32,628 nucleotides of DNA from JBPCOB01 sp051000715 (lineage in GTDB: Bacteria; Actinomycetota; Actinomycetes; JALYNC01), in assembly GCA_051000715.1 (NCBI GenBank), contig JBPCOB010000074.1:1-32628 (forward strand). The letters run 5' to 3'. The translations under genes were made by a program, and so were the position numbers. The number at the start of each line of letters is the position of its first letter. Positions within the stretch are counted from its first letter, which is position 1. The notes below the pieces were generated by a model, which worked only from the letters and a program-made list of their open reading frames with translations, ran no database searches and was not told where the DNA came from. Shown in pieces: positions 16,564-23,122 of this stretch.

Positions 16564-17351
16564 CCGATGACCTTTCCGGCGTCCGCATCCGAGCCGCGAG
16601 GCCCGAGGAGTACGCCGCCGTCGGCGAGCTGACCGTTGTGGCGTACGTGGCCGGCGGGCACGGCGGCACTGCCTACGCCGAGCGCCTGCGCGACGCGGCC
16701 GGGCGGGCGGCCGCCGGTGAGCTGCTCGTCGCCACCGGATCGATCATTGTGACCTCCGCCGCAGAAAAATCGCGAAATCGTGGGATGGAGCTCACAACGA
16801 TCGACGTCCTCGAGGACCGGCGAGGCATCTCCGAGCGGCTGCTGGGAACGGTGGCGCTGTTCCCGGCCGGCGCCGAGTACGCCCAGCTCGCCGGTGCCGG
16901 CGAGATTGAGATTCGGATGCTGGCGGTCGACCCGGCCGTCCGGGGCCGCGGTGTGGGGGCCGCACTCGCGGCCGGGTGCGTCCAGCGGGGGATGGCCACC
17001 GGCGCCTCCGCCATCCGGCTGTCTACCGAGCCATCGATGACCGCCGCCCACCGGATCTACGAGCGCTTGGGCTTCCGGCGTACGCCCGACCGGGACTGGT
17101 CTCCGGTTCCCGGCGCCACGTTGCTGACCTACGCGCTGGACCTTCATGTCGCTGCGGCGTACTGCGATCGCTGCGGCGAGCCGCTCGCCCCGGGAACGCA
17201 CGCCGAGTGCGAGCGGCTCCGGCGGCCCGAGCCGCCACGCTACTGCGTCCGGTGTCGCCGTCGGCTGGTGGTGCAGGTGACACCGCGCGGCTGGACCGCC
17301 CGGTGCTCCCGGCACGGGGACCGGTCAGCCGGCCGAGCCGACTCGGCGTAG
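16560..17351 (+). CDS. bsaP: GNAT acetyltransferase fused to BsaP (biotin synthase auxiliary protein), carrying an in-frame palindromic repeat
   Basis: A 263-residue protein with two parts. Residues 1-195 are a GNAT domain: IRAARPEEYAAVGEL, IEIRMLAVDPAVRGRGVGAAL with the acetyl-CoA loop at about 126-136, and HRIYERLGFRR. Residues 200-253 are a cysteine-rich BsaP domain with Cys 202, 205, 217, 229, 232 and 249 and the signature VVQVTPRGWTARCSRHG. BsaP helps biotin synthase in mycobacteria and is normally a separate protein of about 80 residues after bioB. Residues 61-81 are encoded by palindromic element copy C and interrupt the strand between GELLVAT and LLGTVALF. The gene overlaps bioB by GTGA. 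The role of the GNAT half is unknown. Confidence 0.85.
   Translation: MTDDLSGVRIRAARPEEYAAVGELTVVAYVAGGHGGTAYAERLRDAAGRAAAGELLVATGSIIVTSAAEKSRNRGMELTTIDVLEDRRGISERLLGTVALFPAGAEYAQLAGAGEIEIRMLAVDPAVRGRGVGAALAAGCVQRGMATGASAIRLSTEPSMTAAHRIYERLGFRRTPDRDWSPVPGATLLTYALDLHVAAAYCDRCGEPLAPGTHAECERLRRPEPPRYCVRCRRRLVVQVTPRGWTARCSRHGDRSAGRADSA
16741..16803 (+). repeat. Palindromic interspersed element, copy C (inside a coding region)
   Basis: Arms CGATCATTGTGAC and GCTCACAACGATCG are exactly 63 bp from end to end, the same length as copies A and D. One more base pairs outside on each side (T...A). It lies in the GNAT-BsaP gene in the frame that reads IIVTSAAE...LTTI, without a stop and without shifting the frame. 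The loop is the most diverged of the full-length copies, which suggests an old insertion or selection at the protein level. Confidence 0.9.
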
Positions 17352-17375
17352 CCGCACGGCGCGCTCCCGCCGGTA

Positions 17376-17591
17376 TCAGCCGATCACCGCTATGACGTCC
17401 CCCTCCTGCACGACGTCGCCCTCGCTCACCCGCAGCTCGGTCACCGTGCCGGCGCCCTCCGCGATCACCGGGATCTCCATCTTCATCGACTCCAGGATCA
17501 CCAGCGTGTCGCCGTCCTCGACCGCGTCCCCCGCGGTCACGACGATCTTCCAGACGTTGGCGACCATCTCCGCCCGCACTTCCTCGGCCAC
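17376..17591 (-). CDS. Biotin/lipoyl-binding carrier protein
   Basis: A 71-residue biotinyl domain. The biotinylation motif ILESMKMEIPV contains the acceptor lysine (ESMKM), and VRAEMVANVWKIVV and SEGDVVQEGDVIAVIG form the two ends of the flattened beta-barrel. It carries carboxybiotin between a biotin carboxylase and a carboxyltransferase. The GTG at 17591 is preferred because AGGGGAG precedes it and family members start at this point; an ATG at 17624 would add 11 residues. It lies 59 bases downstream of, and in the same direction as, the biotin carboxylase gene, and converges with the biotin operon 24 bases away. The carboxyltransferase partner is not in the window. Confidence 0.92.
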   Translation of the reverse strand: MAEEVRAEMVANVWKIVVTAGDAVEDGDTLVILESMKMEIPVIAEGAGTVTELRVSEGDVVQEGDVIAVIG

Positions 17592-17650
17592 GCCGCTCCC
17601 CTCGCTTGTCGGTTGCCCGGGCATTTCACCACGCCCGGGGACGGCTGGGG

Positions 17651-18988
17651 CTAGCGAGCCCGCATCCGGTCGATCAGCCCGGTGTCGTAGTCGCCCGAGA
17701 CGAACTCGGGGTGCTCGAGAAGCTCGGCGAAGAAAGTCAAGTTCGTCTTGGGCCCCACCACCGAGAAGTCGGCAACCGCTGCCCGCGCCCGCTCCAGGGC
17801 ATCGGCGCGGTCGACCCCGTAGGTGCACAGCTTGGCCAGCAGCGGATCGTAGAACGTCGTCACTGTGGTCCCCTCGGCGTACCCGGAGTCGACCCGTACG
17901 CCGGGACCGGTAGGCTCCCGCCACTGCGTGATCACTCCGGGCGAGGGCAGGAAGCGCCGCGGGTCCTCGGCGTAGATCCGCAGCTCGAGGGCGGCACCGG
18001 TCGGCGTCACCGCTTCCGGGTCGAAACTGACGTCCTCCCCCGCAGCGATGAGCAGCTGCTGCTCGACCAGGTCCAGTCCGGTGACCAGCTCGGTGACCGG
18101 GTGCTCCACCTGCAGCCGAGTGTTCATCTCCAGGAAGACGAACTCCTCCCCGGCGACCAGGCACTCCACGGTGCCGGCGTTACGGTAGCCGACCGCCTCC
18201 CCGGCCCGGACGGCGGCCTCGAGCAGCCGCGCGCGCAGCGCGGGCGAGATCCCGGGGGACGGCGTCTCCTCGGCCACCTTCTGGTGCCGCCGCTGGACGG
18301 AGCAGTCCCGCTCGCCCAGCGCCACCACCCGCCCGTCGGTTAGCCCCAGGATCTGCACCTCGACGTGCCGGGCGCGCGGGAGGTAGCGCTCGAGCAGGAT
18401 CGACGGGCTGCCGAAGAACCGCTGCGCCCGGCTGCGCGCGGTCTCGAACGCCGTACGCAGGGCGCTCTCGTCGGCGGCTACCCCCATGCCGATCCCGCCG
18501 CCGCCGGCCGCCGCCTTCACCATCAGGGGATAGCCGAGGGCAGCCGCCACCGCCACCGCGGTGTCCACGTCGGTCAGCGGCTCGACACTGCCGGCCGCCA
18601 CCGGTACGCCGGCCGCCGCCATCAGGTTGCGCGCCGTGACCTTGTCGCCCATGGCCTCGATGGCCTCCGGGGCCGGCCCCACCCAGGTCAGTCCGGCGTC
18701 GAGCACGGCCCGGGCGAAGCCGGCGTTCTCCGCGAGGAAGCCGTAGCCGGGATGCACCGCCTGCGCGCCGGCCTGCCGGGCCGCCTCGATCACCTTTGCG
18801 CCATCGAGGTACGACGCGGCCGGTGGCGGCGGGCCCAGCAGCACCGCCTCGTCGGCCTCGCGGACATACGGGAGGCCGGCATCGGCCTCGGAGTAGACGG
18901 CGACCGCGCGCAGACCGAGCCGCTGCACCGTATGGATCACCCTGCGGGCGATCTCGGCGCGGTTCGCGACCAGGACCGACTCGAACAC
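17651..18988 (-). CDS. Biotin carboxylase subunit (AccC-like)
   Basis: A 445-residue ATP-grasp enzyme that carboxylates the biotin of a carrier protein with bicarbonate and ATP. The N-terminal domain begins FESVLVANRAEIARRVI and contains AVHPGYGFLAEN. The ATP-grasp core contains the glycine-rich KAAAGGGGIGMGV, GERDCSVQRRHQKVAEETPSP and EMNTRLQVEHPVTE with the catalytic residues. The C-terminal domain has LELRIYAEDPRRFLPSPG. The length matches stand-alone AccC. It is followed by a small biotinyl carrier gene. A functional link with the neighbouring biotin genes is plausible. It may belong to an acyl-CoA carboxylase whose beta subunit is elsewhere. Confidence 0.94.
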   Translation of the reverse strand: MFESVLVANRAEIARRVIHTVQRLGLRAVAVYSEADAGLPYVREADEAVLLGPPPPAASYLDGAKVIEAARQAGAQAVHPGYGFLAENAGFARAVLDAGLTWVGPAPEAIEAMGDKVTARNLMAAAGVPVAAGSVEPLTDVDTAVAVAAALGYPLMVKAAAGGGGIGMGVAADESALRTAFETARSRAQRFFGSPSILLERYLPRARHVEVQILGLTDGRVVALGERDCSVQRRHQKVAEETPSPGISPALRARLLEAAVRAGEAVGYRNAGTVECLVAGEEFVFLEMNTRLQVEHPVTELVTGLDLVEQQLLIAAGEDVSFDPEAVTPTGAALELRIYAEDPRRFLPSPGVITQWREPTGPGVRVDSGYAEGTTVTTFYDPLLAKLCTYGVDRADALERARAAVADFSVVGPKTNLTFFAELLEHPEFVSGDYDTGLIDRMRAR

Positions 18989-19051
18989 CCGAACGCCTCT
19001 CGGTTGCAGGCACCCTTCCGCGCTCCGCGGCGGCAGAGCAGACTAACCGGC

Positions 19052-19696
19052 GTGGCGCTGGTGGTCCTCGTGCTGGTGGCGGCGGTGGCCGTCGGCCGGG
19101 CCGCCGGTGGGAAGTGGGGGCTCCGGGAGCCCCGCATGCGCGGCTGGCCGTTGCTGCTCGCCGCCGTGCTGGCTCAGGCCGGCGGGGCGTTGGCGGGGGT
19201 CGCCGGCTACCGGACCGGCCTCGCGATCTCGGTATTGCTGGCCGGTGCGTTCCTCGGCTGGAACCGGCGGCTTCCCGGCGTACCGCTGCTGGCTGCCGGG
19301 CTCCTGTTGAACGCGCTCGTGGTGGCCGCGAACGGCGCGATGCCGGTGTCGCGTTACGCCGCCGCTCGAGCCGGCGTCGCCGTACGGGCGGCGGCGCCGC
19401 CGGGTGACCCTCGCCACCGAATGGCCGACGCCGCAACCCGACTGACGGCTCTCGGCGACGTGGTACCGGTCGCGCTGCCGCCGCGTCGAGAGGTCGTCAG
19501 CCTGGGCGACTGCCTGCTCGCGGCCGGGCTCGCGCTGCTCGTCGTCCGCGGCCTCCGGCCGCGTGAGAAGGTTTCCCGGAGTCGTAGAGCAAGGCGTCGC
19601 GGCGCAAGCTCAGGGAGGAGGGACCTCGATGGCGAAGGCCTCGCGCAAGCGCAAGGCTCGGAAAAAGAAGAAGGCCAATCATGGTCGCCGACCTAA
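19052..19696 (+). CDS. DUF5317 family membrane protein
   Basis: A 214-residue protein starting at GTG. Hydrophobic segments are ALVVLVLVAAVAVGRAAG, WPLLLAAVLAQAGGALAG, GLAISVLLAGAFLGW, VPLLAAGLLLNALVVAANGAMPVS and, near residue 155-170, SLGDCLLAAGLALLVVRGL. The LNALVVAANGAMPVS stretch is characteristic of DUF5317, whose function is unknown. After about residue 170 the sequence turns into an arginine-, serine- and glutamate-rich tail that overlaps the bL37 gene by 68 bases in another frame. The tail may be non-conserved run-on caused by loss of an earlier stop. The gene is divergent from the biotin carboxylase. Confidence 0.8.
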   Translation: MALVVLVLVAAVAVGRAAGGKWGLREPRMRGWPLLLAAVLAQAGGALAGVAGYRTGLAISVLLAGAFLGWNRRLPGVPLLAAGLLLNALVVAANGAMPVSRYAAARAGVAVRAAAPPGDPRHRMADAATRLTALGDVVPVALPPRREVVSLGDCLLAAGLALLVVRGLRPREKVSRSRRARRRGASSGRRDLDGEGLAQAQGSEKEEGQSWSPT

Positions 19697-19703
19697 CTCC
19701 TGA
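19629..19703 (+). CDS. 50S ribosomal protein bL37
   Basis: A 24-residue, lysine/arginine-rich peptide, MAKASRKRKARKKKK followed by ANHGRRPNS. It closely matches my memory of the actinobacterial ribosomal protein bL37 (ending KANHGKRPNA), first seen in mycobacterial ribosome structures. A strong GGGAGGAGGG lies before the ATG. It overlaps the 3' end of the DUF5317 gene in a different frame and ends four bases from the convergent rsrA. It is easily missed because of its size. Confidence 0.85.
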   Translation: MAKASRKRKARKKKKANHGRRPNS

Positions 19704-19707
19704 GGGA

Positions 19708-19989
19708 TCAGTCCGCGCGGTACTCGACGTGGCCGATCTCCACTCGGACCTGGGTGAGCCGAAAAAGCACCCGCTCGCGCAGCCCCGCCGGAGCGCGGTC
19801 GGCGCAGCAGCGGGCGACCAGCGCCTTGACCTCCTGCTCCAGCCCGTACTGGCGCAGACAAGGCCCACACTCCTCCAGGTGCGCACGCACGTGTGCCCGA
19901 CGGTCCTCACCCATCTCGCCGTCCAAATAGAGGTAGACCTCGGCGAGCACTTCGATGCAGCTGGTCTCGTGCGGTCGGCCGCAGCTCAC
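19708..19989 (-). CDS. rsrA: Redox-sensing zinc anti-sigma factor RsrA/RshA
   Basis: A 93-residue ZAS-family anti-sigma factor. The zinc ligands Cys11, His37, Cys41 and Cys44 (H-LEE-C-GP-C) are at the same numbers as in Streptomyces coelicolor RsrA, and Cys3, Cys61 and Cys62 are also conserved. Under thiol oxidation, disulfide formation releases zinc and frees the partner sigma factor. Its GTG overlaps the stop of sigR (GTGA), the usual operon. It converges with the bL37 gene. Confidence 0.95.
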   Translation of the reverse strand: MSCGRPHETSCIEVLAEVYLYLDGEMGEDRRAHVRAHLEECGPCLRQYGLEQEVKALVARCCADRAPAGLRERVLFRLTQVRVEIGHVEYRAD

Positions 19990-20642
19990 GCCGGTGCTCC
20001 CTTCGAACTCTCGGCGGAGGCTCCTACCGCGTCCGGCCCGGAGCGCAGAAAGCCCCGATCCACGGCGTAGTGCTCCAAGGCGGTGCGCAGGCCGCGTCGG
20101 CCCCGGTGCAGCCGCGACATCACGGTGCCGATCGGCGTACCCATGATCTCGGCGATCTCCTTGTAGGAGAAGCCCTCGACGTCGGCGAGGTACACCGCCA
20201 TCCGGAAGTCCGCCGGCAGCGCCTGCAGGGCCTCCTTGACGTCGGTGTCCGGGAGGTGGTCGAGCGCCTCGATCTCGGCTGATCGCAGGCCGGTGGACGA
20301 GTGCGACTCCGCCCGCGCGAGCTGCCAGTCCTCGACGTTGTCCGCCCCGGACTGCTGCGGCTCCCGCTGGCGCTTCCGGTAGGTGTTGATGAAGGTGTTG
20401 GTGAGGATCCGGTAGAGCCAGGCCTTGAGGTTCGTGCCCTCGGTGAACTGCGCAAACGCCGCGAACGCCTTGACGAACGTCTCCTGCACCAGGTCCTCGG
20501 CGTCGGCCGGGTTGCGGGTCATGCGCAGGGCGGCGGAGTAGAGCTGATCCAGGAACGGCAGCGCGGTGGCCTCGAAGCGCGCGCTCCGCTGCTCGAGGGT
20601 CTCCCCGACCGGACCCACCTCCCCGCCGCCGTCGTCATCCAT
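19986..20642 (-). CDS. sigR: Thiol-stress ECF sigma factor SigR/SigH (short form; extended form possible from 20756)
   Basis: The 218-residue form starts at ATG 20642 with MDDDGGGEVG. Region 2 reads FLDQLYSAALRMTRNPADAEDLVQETFVKAF and NLKAWLYRILTNTFINTYRKRQREP. Region 4 reads EALQALPADFRMAVYLADVEGFSYKEIAEIMGTPIGTVMSRLHRGRR. Both are nearly identical to SigR/SigH. The 20642 start has no visible ribosome site. An in-frame ATG at 20756, directly preceded by GGAGGAGCT, would add 38 residues (256 in all). The upstream SigR-type promoter (20792-20818) would produce a message containing that start. S. coelicolor SigR is known to have such a longer, unstable isoform. It is followed by rsrA. Confidence 0.95.
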   Translation of the reverse strand: MDDDGGGEVGPVGETLEQRSARFEATALPFLDQLYSAALRMTRNPADAEDLVQETFVKAFAAFAQFTEGTNLKAWLYRILTNTFINTYRKRQREPQQSGADNVEDWQLARAESHSSTGLRSAEIEALDHLPDTDVKEALQALPADFRMAVYLADVEGFSYKEIAEIMGTPIGTVMSRLHRGRRGLRTALEHYAVDRGFLRSGPDAVGASAESSKGAPA

Positions 20643-20791
20643 GGTCCCGGCGGAGGATACGCCGACGGGCTCGGCCGAGAAGTTGGGCGGTACCGGCCGG
20701 CGCACCCGGGCGCAGTCGCCGTGGCGCCGAACGCGGCGGGTCTGCAGCCCGGTCATAGCTCCTCCGGCGGCGGTCGGCGTACGACGGCGCA

Positions 20792-20818
20792 AACGCGACG
20801 GCTGCCGCACGGATTCCC
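20792..20818 (-). promoter_or_regulatory. SigR-dependent (autoregulatory) promoter of sigR-rsrA
   Basis: On the minus strand GGGAAT (20818-20813) is followed by exactly 18 bases and then GTTT (from 20794). This is the textbook SigR/SigH consensus GGGAAT-N18-GTT. It lies about 36 bases upstream of the ATG at 20756, so a transcript from here includes the extended SigR start. No other GGAAT that I inspected in the window has a GTT at this spacing. Direct observation; activity is inferred. Confidence 0.8.
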
Positions 20819-20824
20819 TCGGCC

Positions 20825-20830
20825 TAGCAT
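20825..20830 (+). promoter_or_regulatory. Putative -10 of a leaderless dtxR-family message
   Basis: TAGCAT lies seven bases before the ATG at 20838, with CTGCCG 17 bases upstream as a weak -35. It sits just outside the SigR promoter of the divergent sigR gene. The two promoters are back to back, so factors binding here could affect both. Confidence 0.45.
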
Positions 20831-20837
20831 GGGCTGC

Positions 20838-21518
20838 ATGGCCGATTACCACCCGGCGGTTGAGCAGTACCTCGAAACGATCTTTGAGCTGGAGGAGTCC
20901 GGCATCCCGCCGATGCGGGCCCGGCTGGTCGAGCGGCTGGGCGTCTCCGCCCCGTCGGTGTCGGAGACGGTCGCCCGGCTCGAGCGCGAGGGCCACGTGA
21001 CCCTCGACCCCTCCCGGGTTATCCGGCTCACCGGAACCGGCCGTTCGCTGGCCACATCGATCATGCGCCGGCACCGGCTGGCCGAACGACTGCTGGTCGA
21101 CGTGCTCGGCGTGCCCTGGCACCAGGTCCATGAGGAGGCCGGCCGGCTCGAGCACGCGATCAGCGCCAACCTGGAGGCCCACCTCGTCCAGCGGCTCGGC
21201 GATCCGGCGACCTGCCCGCACGGCAACCCGATCCCCGGCTCCGCGAACGCCGTCGACATCGGGCCGACGATGCCGCTGGCGGACGTGCCGCCCGGTGCCC
21301 GGGCCGTCGTACGCCGCATCGACGAGGAGATCGAGGCCCGGGCGGACTACATGCTGTTGCTCGAGCGGAGCGGACTGACACCGGACTCGACCGTGCAGGT
21401 CGTCGGCCCGGTGGGCTCCGGTGCGGACGAGCTCCGGCTGCGCAGCGGGACCGGCGAGGCCCGGGTGCCGGACCAGGTGGCCACGAAGGTCTTCGTCACC
21501 CTGAGCCCCGCTGGCTGA
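20838..21518 (+). CDS. DtxR/IdeR/MntR-family metal-dependent repressor
   Basis: A 226-residue regulator. The N-terminal winged helix reads YLETIFELEESGIPPMRARLVERLGVSAPSVSETVARLEREGHVTL. The dimerisation/metal domain reads IMRRHRLAERLLVDVLGVPWHQVHEEAGRLEHAIS with the conserved metal-ligand histidines and glutamates, then CPHGNPIPG. A C-terminal SH3-like domain ends VATKVFVTLS. The sequence resembles IdeR more than MntR, but I cannot settle whether it senses iron or manganese. The ATG at 20838 fits a leaderless promoter; an in-frame ATG at 20829 is overlapped by the -10. It is divergent from sigR. Confidence 0.92.
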   Translation: MADYHPAVEQYLETIFELEESGIPPMRARLVERLGVSAPSVSETVARLEREGHVTLDPSRVIRLTGTGRSLATSIMRRHRLAERLLVDVLGVPWHQVHEEAGRLEHAISANLEAHLVQRLGDPATCPHGNPIPGSANAVDIGPTMPLADVPPGARAVVRRIDEEIEARADYMLLLERSGLTPDSTVQVVGPVGSGADELRLRSGTGEARVPDQVATKVFVTLSPAG

Positions 21519-22191
21519 CCGGCAACCGGCGGTCGAGCCAGCCCACCACTGCGGTCCGCACATCGGCCAGGCACTCGGCGGAGCGCCGTCCGTCGGCGCG
21601 GCGGGCGCGGAAGCCGTGGTCGGCCCCGGCAACCTCGATCAGCTCGATCTTCGCCGGCAACGACGTCGGGAAGTCTGACGGCATACCGAAACAGTCGCGG
21701 CTGCCCTGCACGACCAGGGTCGGCACGGGTACGCCGAGCAGCTCGTCCAACCGGCTGACCGGTCGACCTGGCGGGCGAAGCGGAAACGCCAAGCCGAGAA
21801 CGGCGGCCGCACCGGTAGCCGCGGCGTTCCGGCAGGCCACCCGCGCGCCGCTGCTGCGACCTCCTACGACGAGGGGCAGCCCTACCAGCCCGGGCCGTCC
21901 GACCAGCTCGGCCACGACGGCGAGCCAAGCGGCGTCGAGCTGGCGCGATGCGGGCGGCATCCGCCGGCCGGCCACCCGGTAGGGCTGCTCGACCCTGGCC
22001 ACCGCGAAGCCGGCCGCCGGCAGCGCCGCGGCCAGGGTGGCCAGGTCCGGCGCTTCGATACCGCCACCGGCACCGTGGCCGAGAACCACCAGGGCCCGCG
22101 CCGGACAAGCCGGAACGGCCAGCTCGACGGCCGCAGCGCCCCGCGCCGTCGCGACGGAGGACCGGGTCAGGCGGACGCGGGGGTGACCCAC
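21496..22191 (-). CDS. Alpha/beta hydrolase (KANL3/Tex30-like, dienelactone hydrolase-related)
   Basis: A 231-residue hydrolase. LVVLGHGAGGGIEAPDL forms the oxyanion region, VVGGRSSGARVACRNA holds the nucleophile serine (GxSxG-like GRSSG), VPTLVVQGSRDCFG carries the acid and IEVAGADHGF the catalytic histidine. This pattern is the KANL3/Tex30 group. The GTG at 22191 overlaps the upstream whiB-like gene by 25 bases, on the same strand; the start is not certain. The C-terminus overlaps the convergent dtxR-family gene by 23 bases. The substrate is unknown. Confidence 0.82.
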   Translation of the reverse strand: MGHPRVRLTRSSVATARGAAAVELAVPACPARALVVLGHGAGGGIEAPDLATLAAALPAAGFAVARVEQPYRVAGRRMPPASRQLDAAWLAVVAELVGRPGLVGLPLVVGGRSSGARVACRNAAATGAAAVLGLAFPLRPPGRPVSRLDELLGVPVPTLVVQGSRDCFGMPSDFPTSLPAKIELIEVAGADHGFRARRADGRRSAECLADVRTAVVGWLDRRLPVSQRGSG

Positions 22192-22490
22192 ACCTGGCGC
22201 ATGCGTCGCCGCTCCTCCGGCGTGGTGCCGCCCCAGACGCCGTCGCACTCGCCGGCGTCCAGCGCGGCCGCAAGGCATGGAGCGGCGACCGGGCACAGCC
22301 GGCAGATGGCCACCGCGGGGGACGGGTCCTCTGCGGTATTCGGAAAGAACAGCTCCGGGTCGTGCCGGAGACAAAGCCCGGCGCTGCGCCAGCCGGCGTT
22401 GCGCTCCCTGGCGGCCAGGGCCTCCCGGAACCGTGGATCACGACGAACCTGCCGGCCCCGGGCCGCGGCAGGTGTCGCGGTTCGGCTCAT
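22167..22490 (-). CDS. WhiB-family iron-sulfur transcription factor
   Basis: A 107-residue WhiB-like protein. The cluster cysteines are Cys40, Cys63, Cys66 and Cys72 (GLCLRHDPELFFP; CRLCPVAAPC). The turn motif GVWGGTTPEERRRMR is at 85-99. A basic N-terminal extension of about 30 residues precedes the first cysteine. It differs from the whiB1 in this window and I cannot assign a subtype. Its ATG overlaps the stop of the DksA-like gene (ATGA), so the two are translationally coupled. Confidence 0.92.
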   Translation of the reverse strand: MSRTATPAAARGRQVRRDPRFREALAARERNAGWRSAGLCLRHDPELFFPNTAEDPSPAVAICRLCPVAAPCLAAALDAGECDGVWGGTTPEERRRMRQVWVTPASA

Positions 22491-22837
22491 CGGGCTCCCT
22501 CCGACTTGGCTTGACACGCCACGCACCGAGCCGCTTCCGGTCGCGCCTCGAGACGCTCGTCCGGCAGGGTGGTCCCGCAGTCGACGCAGGTGCCGAAGGT
22601 GCCCTCGTCGATGCGATGTAACGCGGCCCGGACCTGTTCCCGCTGCCGACCGACCACCTCGAGAAGTGCCTCCTCCCGATCGGCGTCCGACAGGTCGGTG
22701 GCCGAGTCGGCTGGGTGCTGGTCCAGGGTGCTGAGCTCCCCGCTGTCCCCGATCATCTCCGCCTCCAGCGTGGCGGTTGACTCGTCGAGGTCGGCGAGCA
22801 TCTGCTCGAGACGCGTCCGGGCGATTTGCTGGTCCAC
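22487..22837 (-). CDS. TraR/DksA-type C4 zinc-finger protein
   Basis: A 116-residue protein. The N-terminal half is helical and acidic, likely a coiled coil (LEQMLADLDESTATLEAEM, ADREEALLEVVGRQREQVRAALHRI). The C-terminal zinc finger uses Cys84, Cys87, Cys105 and Cys108 (GTCVDCGTTL...RCVAC). Family members bind the RNA polymerase secondary channel or act as small regulators. The GTG at 22837 is the first gene of a three-gene operon with the WhiB-like and hydrolase genes. A candidate promoter lies at 22892-22921. Confidence 0.88.
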   Translation of the reverse strand: MDQQIARTRLEQMLADLDESTATLEAEMIGDSGELSTLDQHPADSATDLSDADREEALLEVVGRQREQVRAALHRIDEGTFGTCVDCGTTLPDERLEARPEAARCVACQAKSEGAR

Positions 22838-22891
22838 GCGATGCCTTCCGTTGGAGCGACGCCGGTCGCAACCCGTCGTCGCGATTGATGG

Positions 22892-22921
22892 TGTCTACCG
22901 GTCCGGACGGGTGCTCGACAA
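22892..22921 (-). promoter_or_regulatory. Candidate promoter of the dksA-like/whiB-like operon
   Basis: On the minus strand TTGTCG (22921-22916) is followed by an 18-base spacer and TAGACA (22897-22892), a fair match to the housekeeping sigma consensus. It is 54 bases upstream of the GTG at 22837. No other element is recognised in the 22838-23066 gap. Low certainty. Confidence 0.4.
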
Positions 22922-23122
22922 GAGCAACGCGGGCGCGGGCTCACCGGAAACCCTTGCCGAACGCCCAACAGCGCCCTTACCGCGGCGCAGGACGTCCGGC
23001 GGTCCGGGTCTGCGGGACCCGCGCCGCCCGGTAACCTCGCGGAGTTCCGGCGCCGAGAGGAGCGCGATGTCGGATGCGAACCCGGTTCCGCGCTGAGCCG
23101 GCTGGACGAGGACGACGTCCGG

